Source: JAVVHH01 sp963835135 (GTDB lineage Bacteria > Pseudomonadota > Alphaproteobacteria > Acetobacterales > Acetobacteraceae). From it: 64,000 nucleotides of DNA. Below are positions 43,307 to 52,472 of the stretch, piece after piece. The stretch is taken from contig CAWIEF010000005.1 of NCBI GenBank assembly GCA_963835135.1, forward strand, positions 496,001-560,000. The letters are read 5' to 3'. Position 1 is the first letter of the stretch. Each line of letters starts with the position of its first letter. The notes below the pieces were generated by a model. The model was not told the DNA's origin. It did no database searches and saw only the letters and a program-made list of their open reading frames with translations. A program made the translations under genes and the position numbers.

Positions 43307-44617
43307 ATGCCCGACACGAACGTGACCCAAGAGGACTTCAAGGTCCGCGACATCAGCCTTGCCCCGTGGGGCCGCAAGGAGATCCTCATGGCGGAGGACG
43401 AGATGCCCGGCCTTATGGCGTTGCGCGCCGAGTATGGCGCCAGCCAGCCGCTCAAGGGCGCCAACATCGTGGGCTCGCTCCACATGACGATCCAGACCGC
43501 CGTGCTGATCGAGACGCTGATCGCGCTCGGCGCCACCATCCGCTGGTCGTCCTGCAACATCTTCTCGACCCAGGATCACGCTGCGGCCGCGATCGCTGCG
43601 GCGGGCATCCCCGTCTTCGCCTGGAAGGGCATGAGCGAGGACGAGTTTTGGTGGGCGATCGAGAAGACGGTGCGCGGCCCCAATGGCTGGGTTCCGAACA
43701 TGATCCTCGATGACGGCGGCGACCTGACCAAGCTGATCCACGAGACGCACGCCGACCTGCTCCCGGGCATCAAGGGCCTGTCGGAAGAGACCACCACCGG
43801 CGTGCATCGCCTGTGGGAGATGGCCAAGTCCGGCGCACTGAAGGTGCCAGCCATCAACGTCAACGACAGCGTCACCAAGTCCAAGTTCGACAACCTCTAC
43901 GGCTGCAAGGAAAGCCTGGTCGACGCCATTCGCCGCGGCACCGACGTGATGATGGCCGGCAAGGTCGCCTGCGTCGCGGGCTACGGCGACGTCGGCAAGG
44001 GCTCGGCCGCCAGCCTCAAGAACGGCGGCTGCCGCGTGCTCGTCACCGAAGTCGATCCGATCTGCGCGCTGCAGGCGGCGATGGAGGGCTACGAGGTCGT
44101 CACGATGGAGGACGCCGCCCCGCGCGCCGACATCTTCGTTACCGCGACCGGCAATATCGACGTCATCACGATCGACCACATGCGTGCGATGAAGAACCGG
44201 GCGATCGTCTGCAACATCGGCCACTTCGACAGCGAGATCCAGATCGAGTCGCTGCGCAACATGAAGTGGGAGAACGTCAAGCCGCAGGTCGACGAAGTCG
44301 TTTTCCCGGACAACAAGCGCCTGATCGTGCTCAGCGAGGGACGCCTGGTCAACCTTGGCAACGCGACGGGGCATCCGAGCTTCGTCATGTCCGCCAGCTT
44401 CACCAACCAGGTGCTGGCGCAGATCGAATTGTGGACCGCCCCGGCGGGCCGGTACAAGAACGAGGTCTACACGCTGCCGAAGCATCTCGACGAGAAGGTC
44501 GCCGCGCTGCATCTCGAGAAGGTCGGCGCCAAGCTGACCAAGCTCTCGGGCGCCCAGGCCGAATACATCGGCGTCACCCCGGCCGGCCCCTTCAAGCACG
44601 AGCAATACCGCTACTGA
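43307..44617 (+). CDS. ahcY: Adenosylhomocysteinase
   Basis: 436 residues with a CAGGAG ribosome site. It reversibly splits S-adenosylhomocysteine into adenosine and homocysteine, relieving product inhibition of methyltransferases. Signatures: EMPGLMALRAEYGASQPLKG near the N-terminus, the NAD-binding GKVACVAGYGDVGKGSA near residue 217, and the C-terminal KHEQYRY with the Lys/Tyr that contact NAD in the partner subunit. Cytoplasmic tetramer. The next gene starts within a few bases of its stop. Confidence 0.97.
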   Translation: MPDTNVTQEDFKVRDISLAPWGRKEILMAEDEMPGLMALRAEYGASQPLKGANIVGSLHMTIQTAVLIETLIALGATIRWSSCNIFSTQDHAAAAIAAAGIPVFAWKGMSEDEFWWAIEKTVRGPNGWVPNMILDDGGDLTKLIHETHADLLPGIKGLSEETTTGVHRLWEMAKSGALKVPAINVNDSVTKSKFDNLYGCKESLVDAIRRGTDVMMAGKVACVAGYGDVGKGSAASLKNGGCRVLVTEVDPICALQAAMEGYEVVTMEDAAPRADIFVTATGNIDVITIDHMRAMKNRAIVCNIGHFDSEIQIESLRNMKWENVKPQVDEVVFPDNKRLIVLSEGRLVNLGNATGHPSFVMSASFTNQVLAQIELWTAPAGRYKNEVYTLPKHLDEKVAALHLEKVGAKLTKLSGAQAEYIGVTPAGPFKHEQYRY

Positions 44618-44618
44618 G

Positions 44619-45425
44619 CTGGGCAATTACATCATCTCGGCGGATGATTTCGGTCTTTCCGTCGAGGTGAACGACGCCATCGAGCAGGCGCATCGCGAGG
44701 GCATCCTGACGACCGCCAGCCTGATGGTAGCTGGGCCCGCCGCCGCCGACGCCATTCGCCGCGCCCGCGCCATGCCGGCGCTGGGCGTCGGCCTGCACCT
44801 GGTCGTCGTGGAGGGTGACGCCGTCCTGCCCGGGACGCCGCCCTTCGGCAGCGACCAGTTCCAGCTCGGTCTCGACTTCTTCTTCACCCGACGCGGCCGG
44901 CAGCGCCTGGCGGCCGAGGTCGAGGCCCAGTATCGCGCGTTTGCGGCCACCGGGCTGCAACTGGACCACGCCAACGCGCACAAGCACATGCATGTCCATC
45001 CGACGGTTGGCCGCCTGTTGATCGAGATCGGCCGGCGTTTCGGCTTGCAAGCCGTCCGCGTTCCGGCGGAGCCCCCCTCACTGATGCGCGCCTGCGGTGT
45101 TTCGCAGGGCCCGGCTGCCTTAGCCCTTTATTACTGGACCCGTTTGCTGCGGCTCATGGCCCGGCGGGCCCGGATGGTCAGCAATGACTGGCTACTGGGA
45201 CTCGCCTGGACCGGTCACATGGCGTCCGATCGGCTCCTGCGCGCCGCCCCGGCGCTTCCGCCTGGCCTCGGCGAAATCTACTTCCACCCGGCAACAGCGA
45301 AAAATCCGTTATTGCAGCGCTTGATGCCCGCCTACGAGCCCGAGGCCGAACTGTCCGCCCTGCTGGACCCGGCGGTCCGAGTCGCTCTCGGTCCAGGCCG
45401 TCGTTGGCCTAGCCCGCGCCGGTAA
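44619..45425 (+). CDS. hpnK: Hopanoid biosynthesis-associated protein HpnK (carbohydrate deacetylase-like, YdjC/ChbG family)
   Basis: 268 residues if initiated at CTG 44619. The metal-binding motif ISADDFGLS, essential in the YdjC/ChbG fold, lies at 44634-44660, upstream of the first canonical start (GTG 44667). CTG 44619, two bases after the ahcY stop, gives an N-terminus of family length. A second ligand region is DHANAHKHMHVHP near residue 115. HpnK proteins co-occur with hopanoid genes and resemble diacetylchitobiose deacetylases; their exact reaction is not settled. Probably translated by coupling to ahcY. Confidence 0.82.
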   Translation: MGNYIISADDFGLSVEVNDAIEQAHREGILTTASLMVAGPAAADAIRRARAMPALGVGLHLVVVEGDAVLPGTPPFGSDQFQLGLDFFFTRRGRQRLAAEVEAQYRAFAATGLQLDHANAHKHMHVHPTVGRLLIEIGRRFGLQAVRVPAEPPSLMRACGVSQGPAALALYYWTRLLRLMARRARMVSNDWLLGLAWTGHMASDRLLRAAPALPPGLGEIYFHPATAKNPLLQRLMPAYEPEAELSALLDPAVRVALGPGRRWPSPRR

Positions 45426-45540
45426 CCGCTGTCGACCCGCTCAACGGCAGCGCCGGCGTGTGCGCAAGACCTTGATGTCGCAAGGCGGTCCAGCCGAGCA
45501 GCAGCGCCAGAATGATCAGTGCGGTACGAACAAAGGCCAT
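45409..45540 (-). CDS. Candidate small membrane protein, 43 aa
   Basis: An ATG at 45540 opens a 43-codon frame ending in TAG at 45409-45411. It encodes one hydrophobic helix (FVRTALIILALLLGWTAL) with a positively charged flank and a polar tail ending TGAG. It converges on hpnK with 17 bases of overlap. The amphipathic design looks real, but the ribosome site is weak and only homologues would settle it. Confidence 0.4.
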   Translation of the reverse strand: MAFVRTALIILALLLGWTALRHQGLAHTPALPLSGSTAVTGAG

Positions 45541-45562
45541 CAACCAACAACCCCAACCCGAC

Positions 45563-45580
45563 ACGGCGCTCCTGCGCCGT
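45563..45580. terminator. Perfect GC hairpin between hpnK and the coiled-coil gene
   Basis: ACGGCGC and GCGCCGT form a seven-base-pair stem with a TCCT loop. No T-tract follows on either strand. It lies 138 bases after the hpnK stop and 23 bases upstream of the small membrane ORF on the other strand. Could be a terminator or a leader stem. Confidence 0.35.
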
Positions 45581-45691
45581 TGCCGAGTATATGAGCTAAA
45601 TGTGTGAAGAAAGTGTGACCGGGATCACCGGGACCCGCGCATTGCTGCCACGCACAGGTGACATGAAGGCTTGCACCGCGGCCGGCAGAAC

Positions 45692-45711
45692 ACTAGGAAC
45701 ATTTGCCTAGT
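45692..45711. promoter_or_regulatory. ACTAGG palindrome upstream of the coiled-coil gene
   Basis: ACTAGG-AACATTTG-CCTAGT is a perfect six-base inverted repeat with an eight-base spacer, about 110 bases before ATG 45824, in a locally A/T-rich stretch that probably carries the promoter. It could be a regulator site. The rest of 45581-45823 shows no gene. Confidence 0.35.
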
Positions 45712-45823
45712 TTGGAGCCGGACGGTGTATCTCATGCTGCCACTCTGCATCCGCCGCCTGATCAAGCTCTGGCACGGCGCGACCACCCCGTTTTTGCAAC
45801 AGATCCTTCAGGAGTTGACGAGA

Positions 45824-46105
45824 ATGTCCGAAACGTTCGATCGCGAACTGACCCAACTGCGCGACGATGTCGCCGCCCAGAGCACCGTCATCGCCAGCGC
45901 CACGGCGGCGTTCCACGGCCTGGCCGCCCAACTCGTTGCCGCCGAAGCGAGCGCCAAGTCGGCCGGGGCGACCGACGCGCAGATCGCCGGCGTGTCCGCC
46001 GTCCGCCAAACGCTCGAAACCAATACCGCCGCCCTTGCGGCAGCGATCCCCGCCAACACCTCGGCCGCCGAACCCACCCCGCCGCCGGCCCCCTCCGTCC
46101 CCTGA
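45824..46105 (+). CDS. Small coiled-coil hypothetical protein, 93 aa
   Basis: 93 residues from ATG 45824, preceded by AGGAG at about ten bases. An Ala-rich helical segment (TFDRELTQLRDDVAAQSTV through the mid-region) suggests a coiled coil, ending in a Pro-rich tail. No signal peptide and no cysteine. A longer version from ATG 45734 would add a basic/hydrophobic segment. Similar short proteins occur as structural or phage-derived accessory proteins, but no family is recognised. Confidence 0.6.
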   Translation: MSETFDRELTQLRDDVAAQSTVIASATAAFHGLAAQLVAAEASAKSAGATDAQIAGVSAVRQTLETNTAALAAAIPANTSAAEPTPPPAPSVP

Positions 46106-46110
46106 ACCGC

Positions 46111-46140
46111 TCGGGAGCGTGGCCGCGGCTGCGCTCCCGA
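46111..46140 (+). terminator. Hairpin after the coiled-coil gene
   Basis: TCGGGAGCG and CGCTCCCGA form a perfect nine-base-pair stem around a 12-base loop, six bases after the stop codon. There is no T-tract, but position and strength fit a terminator separating this gene from the livK promoter. Confidence 0.5.
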
Positions 46141-46169
46141 TTGACACCCTTCGACCCCTTCCATACCAC
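46141..46169 (+). promoter_or_regulatory. Candidate promoter of the branched-chain amino acid ABC operon
   Basis: A consensus -35 TTGACA at 46141-46146 is followed after 17 bases by TACCAC (46164-46169), a poor -10. It lies 30 bases before the livK start codon, directly after the hairpin. Confidence 0.4.
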
Positions 46170-46198
46170 TCCCCGCTCGTATTCTGGGGGGACGAACC

Positions 46199-47338
46199 AT
46201 GCGGCTGATAGCTTTGGCGCTTGCTGCAACGGCGCTGGCCGGCCCGGCTTTCGCTCAGATCAAGGTGGGCATCACCGTGTCAGCCACCGGCCCCGCCGCC
46301 AGCCTCGGCGTGCCGGAAAAGAACGCCGTCGCTTTCCTCCCCACGAACATCGGCGGCCAGACGATCGAGTACATCGTCCTCGACGACGGGACCGACGCGT
46401 CGCGCGCGGTCGCCAACGGCCGCAAGCTGATCGACGAGAACGATGTCGACCTGCTGATCGGGTCGACCGCCACGCCGGGCTCGATCGCCCTCGTCGACGT
46501 GGCCGGCGAGAAACATGTCCCGCTGATCTCGCTCGCCGCTTCCGAGAAGATCATCGCGCCCGTGGAGGGCGCCAAGCGCTGGGCGTTTAAAACGCCGCAA
46601 AACGATAGCCTCATGGCCCGCGGCATCGCTGACCACATGGCCTCGCACAACATCAAGACGGCCGGGTTCATCGGCTTCAACGATGCCTATGGCGACGGCT
46701 GGCTCGCCGAAGCGACCAAGGCGTTCGAAGCCAAGGGCATCAAGATCGTCGCCACCGAACGCTACGCCCGCAACGATCAGAGCGTCACCGGCCAGGTCCT
46801 CAAGCTGGTCGCGGCCCATCCCGACGCGATCCTGATCGCCGCCGCCGGCACGCCCGCCGCCCTGCCGCAAAAGACACTCAAGGAGCGCGGCTACGCCGGC
46901 GCCTACTACCAGACCCACGGCGTGACCAATCAGGATTTCCTCCGCGTCGGCGGCAAGGACGTGGACGGGACCGTGCTGCCCGCCGGCCCCGTCCTGATTC
47001 CGGACCAGCTCGCCGACGCCAACCCGGTCAAGCCGATCGCCGCCAAGCTGGTCGCCGACTACACAAGGAAATACGGCGACGGCAGCTTCTCGACGTTCGC
47101 CGCCCACATGTTCGACGCCGGCGTCGAACTCGGCCACGCCATCCCTGCCGCCCTCAAGACCGCCAAGCCCGGCACCGCCGAGTTCCGCGCCGCCCTGCGC
47201 GACGCCATCGAGGCGGAGCACGAGGTGGTCCTATCCAACGGTGTCGCCGACATGTCGGCGACCGACCACAACGGCATGGACGACCGCGCCCGCGTCATGG
47301 TGACAATCCAAAACGGCGCCTGGGTCCTGATCAAATAG
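46199..47338 (+). CDS. Branched-chain amino acid-type ABC transporter substrate-binding protein
   Basis: 379 residues. Signal peptide RLIALALAATALAGPAFAQ. The periplasmic LivK/Peripla_BP_6 fold is recognisable from VGITVSATGPAASLGVPEKN and from DDGTDASRAVANGRKLIDE near residue 62. It captures a branched-chain amino acid or a related carboxylate and hands it to the permeases encoded after the hairpin repeat. Actual ligand unknown, as this family is broad. Confidence 0.92.
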   Translation: MRLIALALAATALAGPAFAQIKVGITVSATGPAASLGVPEKNAVAFLPTNIGGQTIEYIVLDDGTDASRAVANGRKLIDENDVDLLIGSTATPGSIALVDVAGEKHVPLISLAASEKIIAPVEGAKRWAFKTPQNDSLMARGIADHMASHNIKTAGFIGFNDAYGDGWLAEATKAFEAKGIKIVATERYARNDQSVTGQVLKLVAAHPDAILIAAAGTPAALPQKTLKERGYAGAYYQTHGVTNQDFLRVGGKDVDGTVLPAGPVLIPDQLADANPVKPIAAKLVADYTRKYGDGSFSTFAAHMFDAGVELGHAIPAALKTAKPGTAEFRAALRDAIEAEHEVVLSNGVADMSATDHNGMDDRARVMVTIQNGAWVLIK

Positions 47339-47346
47339 CGACGTTC

Positions 47347-47444
47347 GTCATCGCGAGCCGGCTCTTGGCGGCGCGGCGATCCAGGGCGGCACGGACCGAC
47401 CTTGCCGCCCTGGATTGCTTCGTCGCTGCGCTCCTCGCAATGAC
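47347..47444. repeat. Intergenic hairpin repeat, family B full copy
   Basis: 98-base element with terminal inverted repeats GTCATCGCGAG / CTCGCAATGAC (one mismatch) and an inner inverted pair around GCGATCCAGGGCGGCA. It would fold almost end to end. It lies between livK and livH, inside the operon. Shorter relatives occur at 50953 and 52440. Its organisation is that of a palindromic, non-autonomous intergenic element common in alphaproteobacteria. Confidence 0.85.
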
Positions 47445-47470
47445 GAGGCGGTAGCGAGCGTAGCCGCCCC

Positions 47471-48490
47471 GTGGACACCGACATCGCCCTCATCTTGCTG
47501 CAGGACGGCGTCGTCAACGGCGCCATCTACGCACTGCTCGCGCTCTCGCTCGTGCTGGTTTTCGCCGTAACCCGTGTGATCCTGATCCCGATGGGCGAAC
47601 TCGTCGCCTTCGGCGGCCTCACCGACGCCGCGCTGCAATCCGGCCGCACGCCCGGCAGCCTGATGCTGCTCGCCGGCCTCGGCGTCGCCGCCTGCGCGGC
47701 CGGCGCGCTGCAGGACCGCCGCATCGGCTCCGCCCTCCTGATCGAGACCCTGGTGCTCCCCGGCCTCATCGCCGCCGCCACTCTTCTCCTCGCCCCGGCC
47801 CGGCCCGGCCCGGCCCTCGCTGCCCTACTCGCCATCGCCATCGTCGCCCCCATGGCGCCCTACCTCTACCGCATCGCCTTCCAGCCGCTCGCCCGCGCCT
47901 CGGTCCTCGTCCTGCTGATCGCCAGCGTCGGCGTGCATCTCGCGCTCAACGGGCTCGGCCTCGTCTTCTTCGGCCCCGAAGGCACCCGCGCCGCCGGCTT
48001 CTCCGACGCCCACCTCTCGATCGGCAGCCTGCTCATCCCCGGCCAGGCGCTCTGGATCGTCGGCCTGTCGCTGCTCACCATGGCCGGCTTGGCCCTGTTC
48101 TTTGCCTACAGCCTCGCCGGCAAAGCCCTGCGCGCCACCGCCATCAACCGGCTCGGCGCCCGCCTGGTCGGCATCTCGACGTCTCTCTCCGGCCGCATCG
48201 CCTTCGCGCTGGCCGGGCTGATCGGGGCGGCCTCCGGCGTGCTGATCGTGCCGCTCACCACACTCTATTACGACAGCGGCTTCCTGATCGGACTCAAGGG
48301 CTTCGTCGCCGCCATCATCGCCGGGCTCGCCAGTTACCCGATCGCCGCCGCTGCCGCCCTGCTGGTCGGCTGCGTCGAGAGCTTCTCCTCGTTTTACGCC
48401 AGCGCCTTCAAGGAGGTGATCGTCTTCACGATCATCATCCCCGTGCTGCTCTGGCGCTCGCTCCGCGCCCCGGCCGAGGACGAGGAGTGA
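47471..48490 (+). CDS. livH: Branched-chain amino acid ABC transporter permease (LivH-like)
   Basis: 339 residues from GTG 47471. The first span follows LLQDGVVNGAIYALLALSL, the LivH signature, and the cytoplasmic loop near residue 230 reads GARLVGISTSLSGRIAFALAG. Eight or nine membrane spans. It overlaps the next gene by four bases (GTGA). It starts 26 bases after the hairpin repeat. Confidence 0.93.
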   Translation: MDTDIALILLQDGVVNGAIYALLALSLVLVFAVTRVILIPMGELVAFGGLTDAALQSGRTPGSLMLLAGLGVAACAAGALQDRRIGSALLIETLVLPGLIAAATLLLAPARPGPALAALLAIAIVAPMAPYLYRIAFQPLARASVLVLLIASVGVHLALNGLGLVFFGPEGTRAAGFSDAHLSIGSLLIPGQALWIVGLSLLTMAGLALFFAYSLAGKALRATAINRLGARLVGISTSLSGRIAFALAGLIGAASGVLIVPLTTLYYDSGFLIGLKGFVAAIIAGLASYPIAAAAALLVGCVESFSSFYASAFKEVIVFTIIIPVLLWRSLRAPAEDEE

Positions 48491-50234
48491 CCCGCGCCCT
48501 CCCAATCCTGCTCTTCGCCGGGCTACTGGCGCTCCCCCTGCTCCCGGTGCCCAACTACTGGATCACGCTGGGCAACTACGTCGGCATCGCCGCCATCATC
48601 GGCCTCGGCCTCGTCGTGCTGACCGGCTTCGGCGGCATGACGTCCTTCGCGCAAGCCACCTTCATGGGCTTCGGCGCCTACGCCACCGCCCTGCTGACCA
48701 CGCGCTACGGCCTCTCTCCCTGGCTCACCCTTCCCGTCTCGCTCGCAGCGGCCGGGCTGCTCGCGCTGGCGGTCGGCGCCATCACGCTGCGCCTCTCGGA
48801 GCATTACCTCGCACTCGGGACGGTCGCCTGGGGCGTCAGCTTCTACTACGTCTTCGCCAACCTCGATTGGCTCGGCCGCAACGACGGCATCTCCGGCATC
48901 CCGCCGCTCCGCCTGTTCGGCGCCGCCCTGGTCGACAGCCGCGCCTATTTCTACCCGGTCTGGATCGGCGTCGCCCTCTGCGTCGTCCTGACGCTCAACC
49001 TGCTCGACAGCCGCGCCGGCCGCGCTATCCGCGCGCTTCGCGGCGGCACCCGCGCCGCCGCCAGCTTCGGCGTCGACCTCACCGCCACCCGCATGCTCGC
49101 CTTCACCTACGCCGCCGTGCTCGCGGGCTTCGCCGGCTGGCTCTACGCCCACATGCAACGCAGCGTGAACCCCACCCCATTCGGTCTCAACGCCAGCATC
49201 GAATACCTGCTCATGGCCGTCCTCGGCGGCGCCGGCTCGGTCTGGGGCGCGCTGCTCGGCGCTGGGCTGGTGACGGTCGTCAACGACAAGCTGCAGGACA
49301 TCCTGCCCCGCCTGCTCGGCAGCGCCGGCAGCTACGAGACCATCGTGTTCGGCGCCCTCCTCGTCGCCGGGCTGCAAGCCGCGCCGGACGGCCTCTGGCC
49401 CCTGCTCCGTCGCGCCCGCCCACCGGCCCGGCGCATCCTCCCCGCCACCCCACTCCCCGCCCGCCCGCTGCCCGCCCCCGGCGCGCCGCTTCTGGCCGCC
49501 AACGGCCTCCGCAAGGAGTTCGGCGGCCTTGTCGCCGTCGACGCGCTCGACCTCTCGCTCGCCGGCCGCGAGATCATCGCCCTGATCGGCCCCAACGGCG
49601 CCGGCAAGAGCACCAGTTTCGACCTTCTAACCGGCGTCACCCGCCCCACCGCTGGCACGCTAAGCCTGCTCGGCCAGGCGCTGCCGCACCCGCTGCCGCA
49701 GACGGTCGCACGCCTCGGCCTCGCCCGCACCTTCCAGCATGTTCGCCTCGTGCCGGGCATGTCCGTGCTCGAGAACGTCGCCCTGGGGGCCCATCTCCGC
49801 GGCCATGCCTCCCCCGCCGCCGCCCTGCTCCGGCTCGACCGCGCCGAGGAGGCCCGCCTGTTCGCCGAAGCCGCGCGCCAACTCGACCGCACCGGCTTGC
49901 TCGAACACGCCGACAAGCCCGCCGACAGCCTCGCCCTCGGCCAGCAGCGCATCGTCGAGATCGCCCGCGCGCTCTGCCTCGACCCGGCCCTCATCCTGCT
50001 CGACGAACCCGCCGCCGGACTGCGCGCCGCCGAGAAGCAGGCGCTCGCCACCCTGCTCCGCCAACTCCGCGACGAGGGCCACACCGTGCTGCTGGTCGAG
50101 CACGACATGGGCTTCGTCATGAGCCTGGCCGACCGCGTCGTTGTCATGCAGTTCGGCCACAAGATCGCTGAAGGCCCGCCCGACGCCATCCGCCACGACC
50201 CGGCCGTCATCGCCTCCTATCTCGGAGCCGCCTG

Positions 50235-50235
<1 letters not shown>
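48487..50235 (+). CDS. Fused branched-chain amino acid ABC permease (LivM) and ATPase (LivG)
   Basis: 582 residues from GTG 48487. Residues 1 to about 300 are the LivM permease (GFGGMTSFAQATFMGFGAYA near residue 40; FGVDLTATRMLAFTYAAVLA near 195). After a Pro/Arg-rich linker, residues about 330-582 are a LivG ATPase with Walker A GPNGAGKST near 368, signature LALGQQRIVEIARAL near 482, Walker B LILLDEP near 502 and the LivG-type LVEHDMGFVM. The two are usually separate genes. The frame is continuous, with no internal stop. Confidence 0.94.
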
Positions 50236-50945
<710 letters not shown>

Positions 50946-50952
50946 TCTCGTC

Positions 50953-51013
50953 GTCACTGCGAGGAGCGCAGCGACGCGGAAATCTATCGGCACGGACAGC
51001 CCTTTCCGATGAC
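50953..51013. repeat. Intergenic repeat, family B partial copy
   Basis: GTCACTGCGAGGAGCGCAGC at 50953-50972 matches the reverse complement of the right half of the 47347 element. The distal end finishes with CCGATGAC, so the ends remain inverted but the inner part is divergent. It lies between livF and the convergent CinA-like gene. Confidence 0.6.
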
Positions 51014-51020
51014 GAAGGGA

Positions 51021-51509
51021 TCAAAGCGTCCGCAAAAACAGCTCCAGCAACGCCTCTCCAAACGCCCGCATGTTGCCCACCCGGTCCGCCGACCCGGTCT
51101 CCAGCGTCATCACCGCCTCGCGCGGCCCGGAGACTGCGATGCAACAATGCCCCGCCCGGTCGCCATACCCATTCCCGCTCGGCCCCGCCGCCCCCGTCTC
51201 AGCCAGCGCCCAGGTTGCCCCGAACCGCTCCCGCGCCGTCGTCGCCAACAGCTTGGCATACGCCTCTGTGGCCGATCGGATTCCCACCATCGCCTCTGCC
51301 GGAATGTCCAGCAGCGACGCCCGCGCCACCTTGGTGTAGACCACCGCGCCGCCCAGGAAATACGCCGACGCCCCCGGCACTGACAGCAGCGCCGCCGACA
51401 CCAGCCCGCCCGTCGAGCTCTCAGCTACCACCACCGTCGCGCGATCGGCCTTCAGCCGCGCCGCCACCCGCTCCGCCAACGGCACCAGTCTTTCCATTCC
51501 AGCCTCCAT
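51021..51509 (-). CDS. CinA C-terminal-domain amidase (PncC-like)
   Basis: 162 residues, the size of stand-alone nicotinamide-nucleotide amidohydrolases. The active-site segment ESSTGGLVSAALLSVPGAS near residue 30 corresponds to the ESCTGG motif of PncC/CinA, with Ser replacing Cys. FLGGAVVYTKVAR and AETGAAGPSGN follow. It would deamidate nicotinamide mononucleotide in the NAD salvage cycle. Start ATG 51509; an internal Met at residue 5 is also possible. Confidence 0.9.
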   Translation of the reverse strand: MEAGMERLVPLAERVAARLKADRATVVVAESSTGGLVSAALLSVPGASAYFLGGAVVYTKVARASLLDIPAEAMVGIRSATEAYAKLLATTARERFGATWALAETGAAGPSGNGYGDRAGHCCIAVSGPREAVMTLETGSADRVGNMRAFGEALLELFLRTL

Positions 51510-51564
51510 TCCCGCCCGGCCCCGCTTCGGCTATGCCGGCACCAACGCGTCACGGAGGAACACT

Positions 51565-52428
51565 ATGCGCTTTGCGGCCTACCGCCAGAACGGCACGGAG
51601 GGCATCGCCGTTGCCGAAACCGCCCACGCGGCGTTTCACGCCTGCCCCAGCACCGATGCCCGCTTCCCCGGTACCCTGACCAGCCTGGTCGCTGCAGGCC
51701 CGGACGCGCTCATGAGTGCGGGTCGCGCCATGCTAGCCGGCCCGGCAATCGACCTCGACGGCGTCACCCTGCTGCCCCCGCTGCCCACGCCGCCCAAAAT
51801 CATCTGCGTCGGCCTGAACTACGCCGACCACTCCGCCGAGAGCGGCTTCGCAACGCCCGACTACCCCACCCTGTTCGGCCGCTTCGCCTCCAGCCTCGTC
51901 GGTCATGGCGCCCCCGTCATCCGTCCTCGCCTGTCCGAACAGCTTGATTACGAGGGTGAGATCGTCGCCGTCATCGGCAAGGGTGGCCGCGACATCGCCA
52001 AAGAGAGCGCGCTCGACCACGTCATCGCCTACTCGCTGTTCAACGACGTTTCGGTCCGCGACTACCAATTCAAGGCGCCGCAATGGACCGTCGGCAAGAA
52101 TTTCGACGGCACCGGCCCGTTCGGCCCCTACCTCGTAACCGCCGACGAACTGCCCCCCGGCATCGCCGGCCTCAAGCTGACGACCACGCTCAACGGCCAG
52201 GTCGTCCAGGAAGCCTCCACCGACGACCTCGTCTTCGACGTCGCCACCATCATCCACATCATCAGCCAGGCCTTCACCATCGAGCCCGGCGACGTCATCG
52301 TCACCGGGACGCCCTCCGGCGTCGGCATGGCCCGCAAGCCCCCGCTCTGGATGAAGGCCGGCGACGTCGTCGAAGTCACCGTCCCCGGCATTGGCACCCT
52401 CCGCAACCCGGTCGCCGACCAAGTCTGA
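51565..52428 (+). CDS. Fumarylacetoacetate hydrolase family protein
   Basis: 287 residues with GGAGGAA upstream. The C-terminal FAH domain starts at IICVGLNYADHSAESG near residue 75; the metal-binding residues are in LDYEGEIVAVIG and later VIVTGTPSGVGMARKP. Members hydrolyse acylpyruvates, 2-hydroxyhepta-dienoates or fumarylpyruvate, so a specific substrate cannot be named. Followed directly by repeat B. Confidence 0.92.
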   Translation: MRFAAYRQNGTEGIAVAETAHAAFHACPSTDARFPGTLTSLVAAGPDALMSAGRAMLAGPAIDLDGVTLLPPLPTPPKIICVGLNYADHSAESGFATPDYPTLFGRFASSLVGHGAPVIRPRLSEQLDYEGEIVAVIGKGGRDIAKESALDHVIAYSLFNDVSVRDYQFKAPQWTVGKNFDGTGPFGPYLVTADELPPGIAGLKLTTTLNGQVVQEASTDDLVFDVATIIHIISQAFTIEPGDVIVTGTPSGVGMARKPPLWMKAGDVVEVTVPGIGTLRNPVADQV

Positions 52429-52439
52429 TGCCCCACCTC

Positions 52440-52472
52440 GTCATCGCGAGGAGCGACGCGACTCGCGATGAC
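52440..52472. repeat. Short family B repeat overlapping a gene start
   Basis: A perfect inverted repeat, GTCATCGCGAG (52440-52450) and CTCGCGATGAC (52462-52472), with an 11-base spacer. The ATG at 52468 that opens the next gene is within the right arm, and GAGGAG at 52448-52453 overlaps the left arm. It is a deletion-type relative of the 47347 element. Confidence 0.8.

Noticed and set aside
45696..45725. GGAAC near 45696 as an EcfG -35
   Set aside because: No CGTT-like -10 at 16-17 bases; GGAAC is better explained as part of the ACTAGG palindrome.
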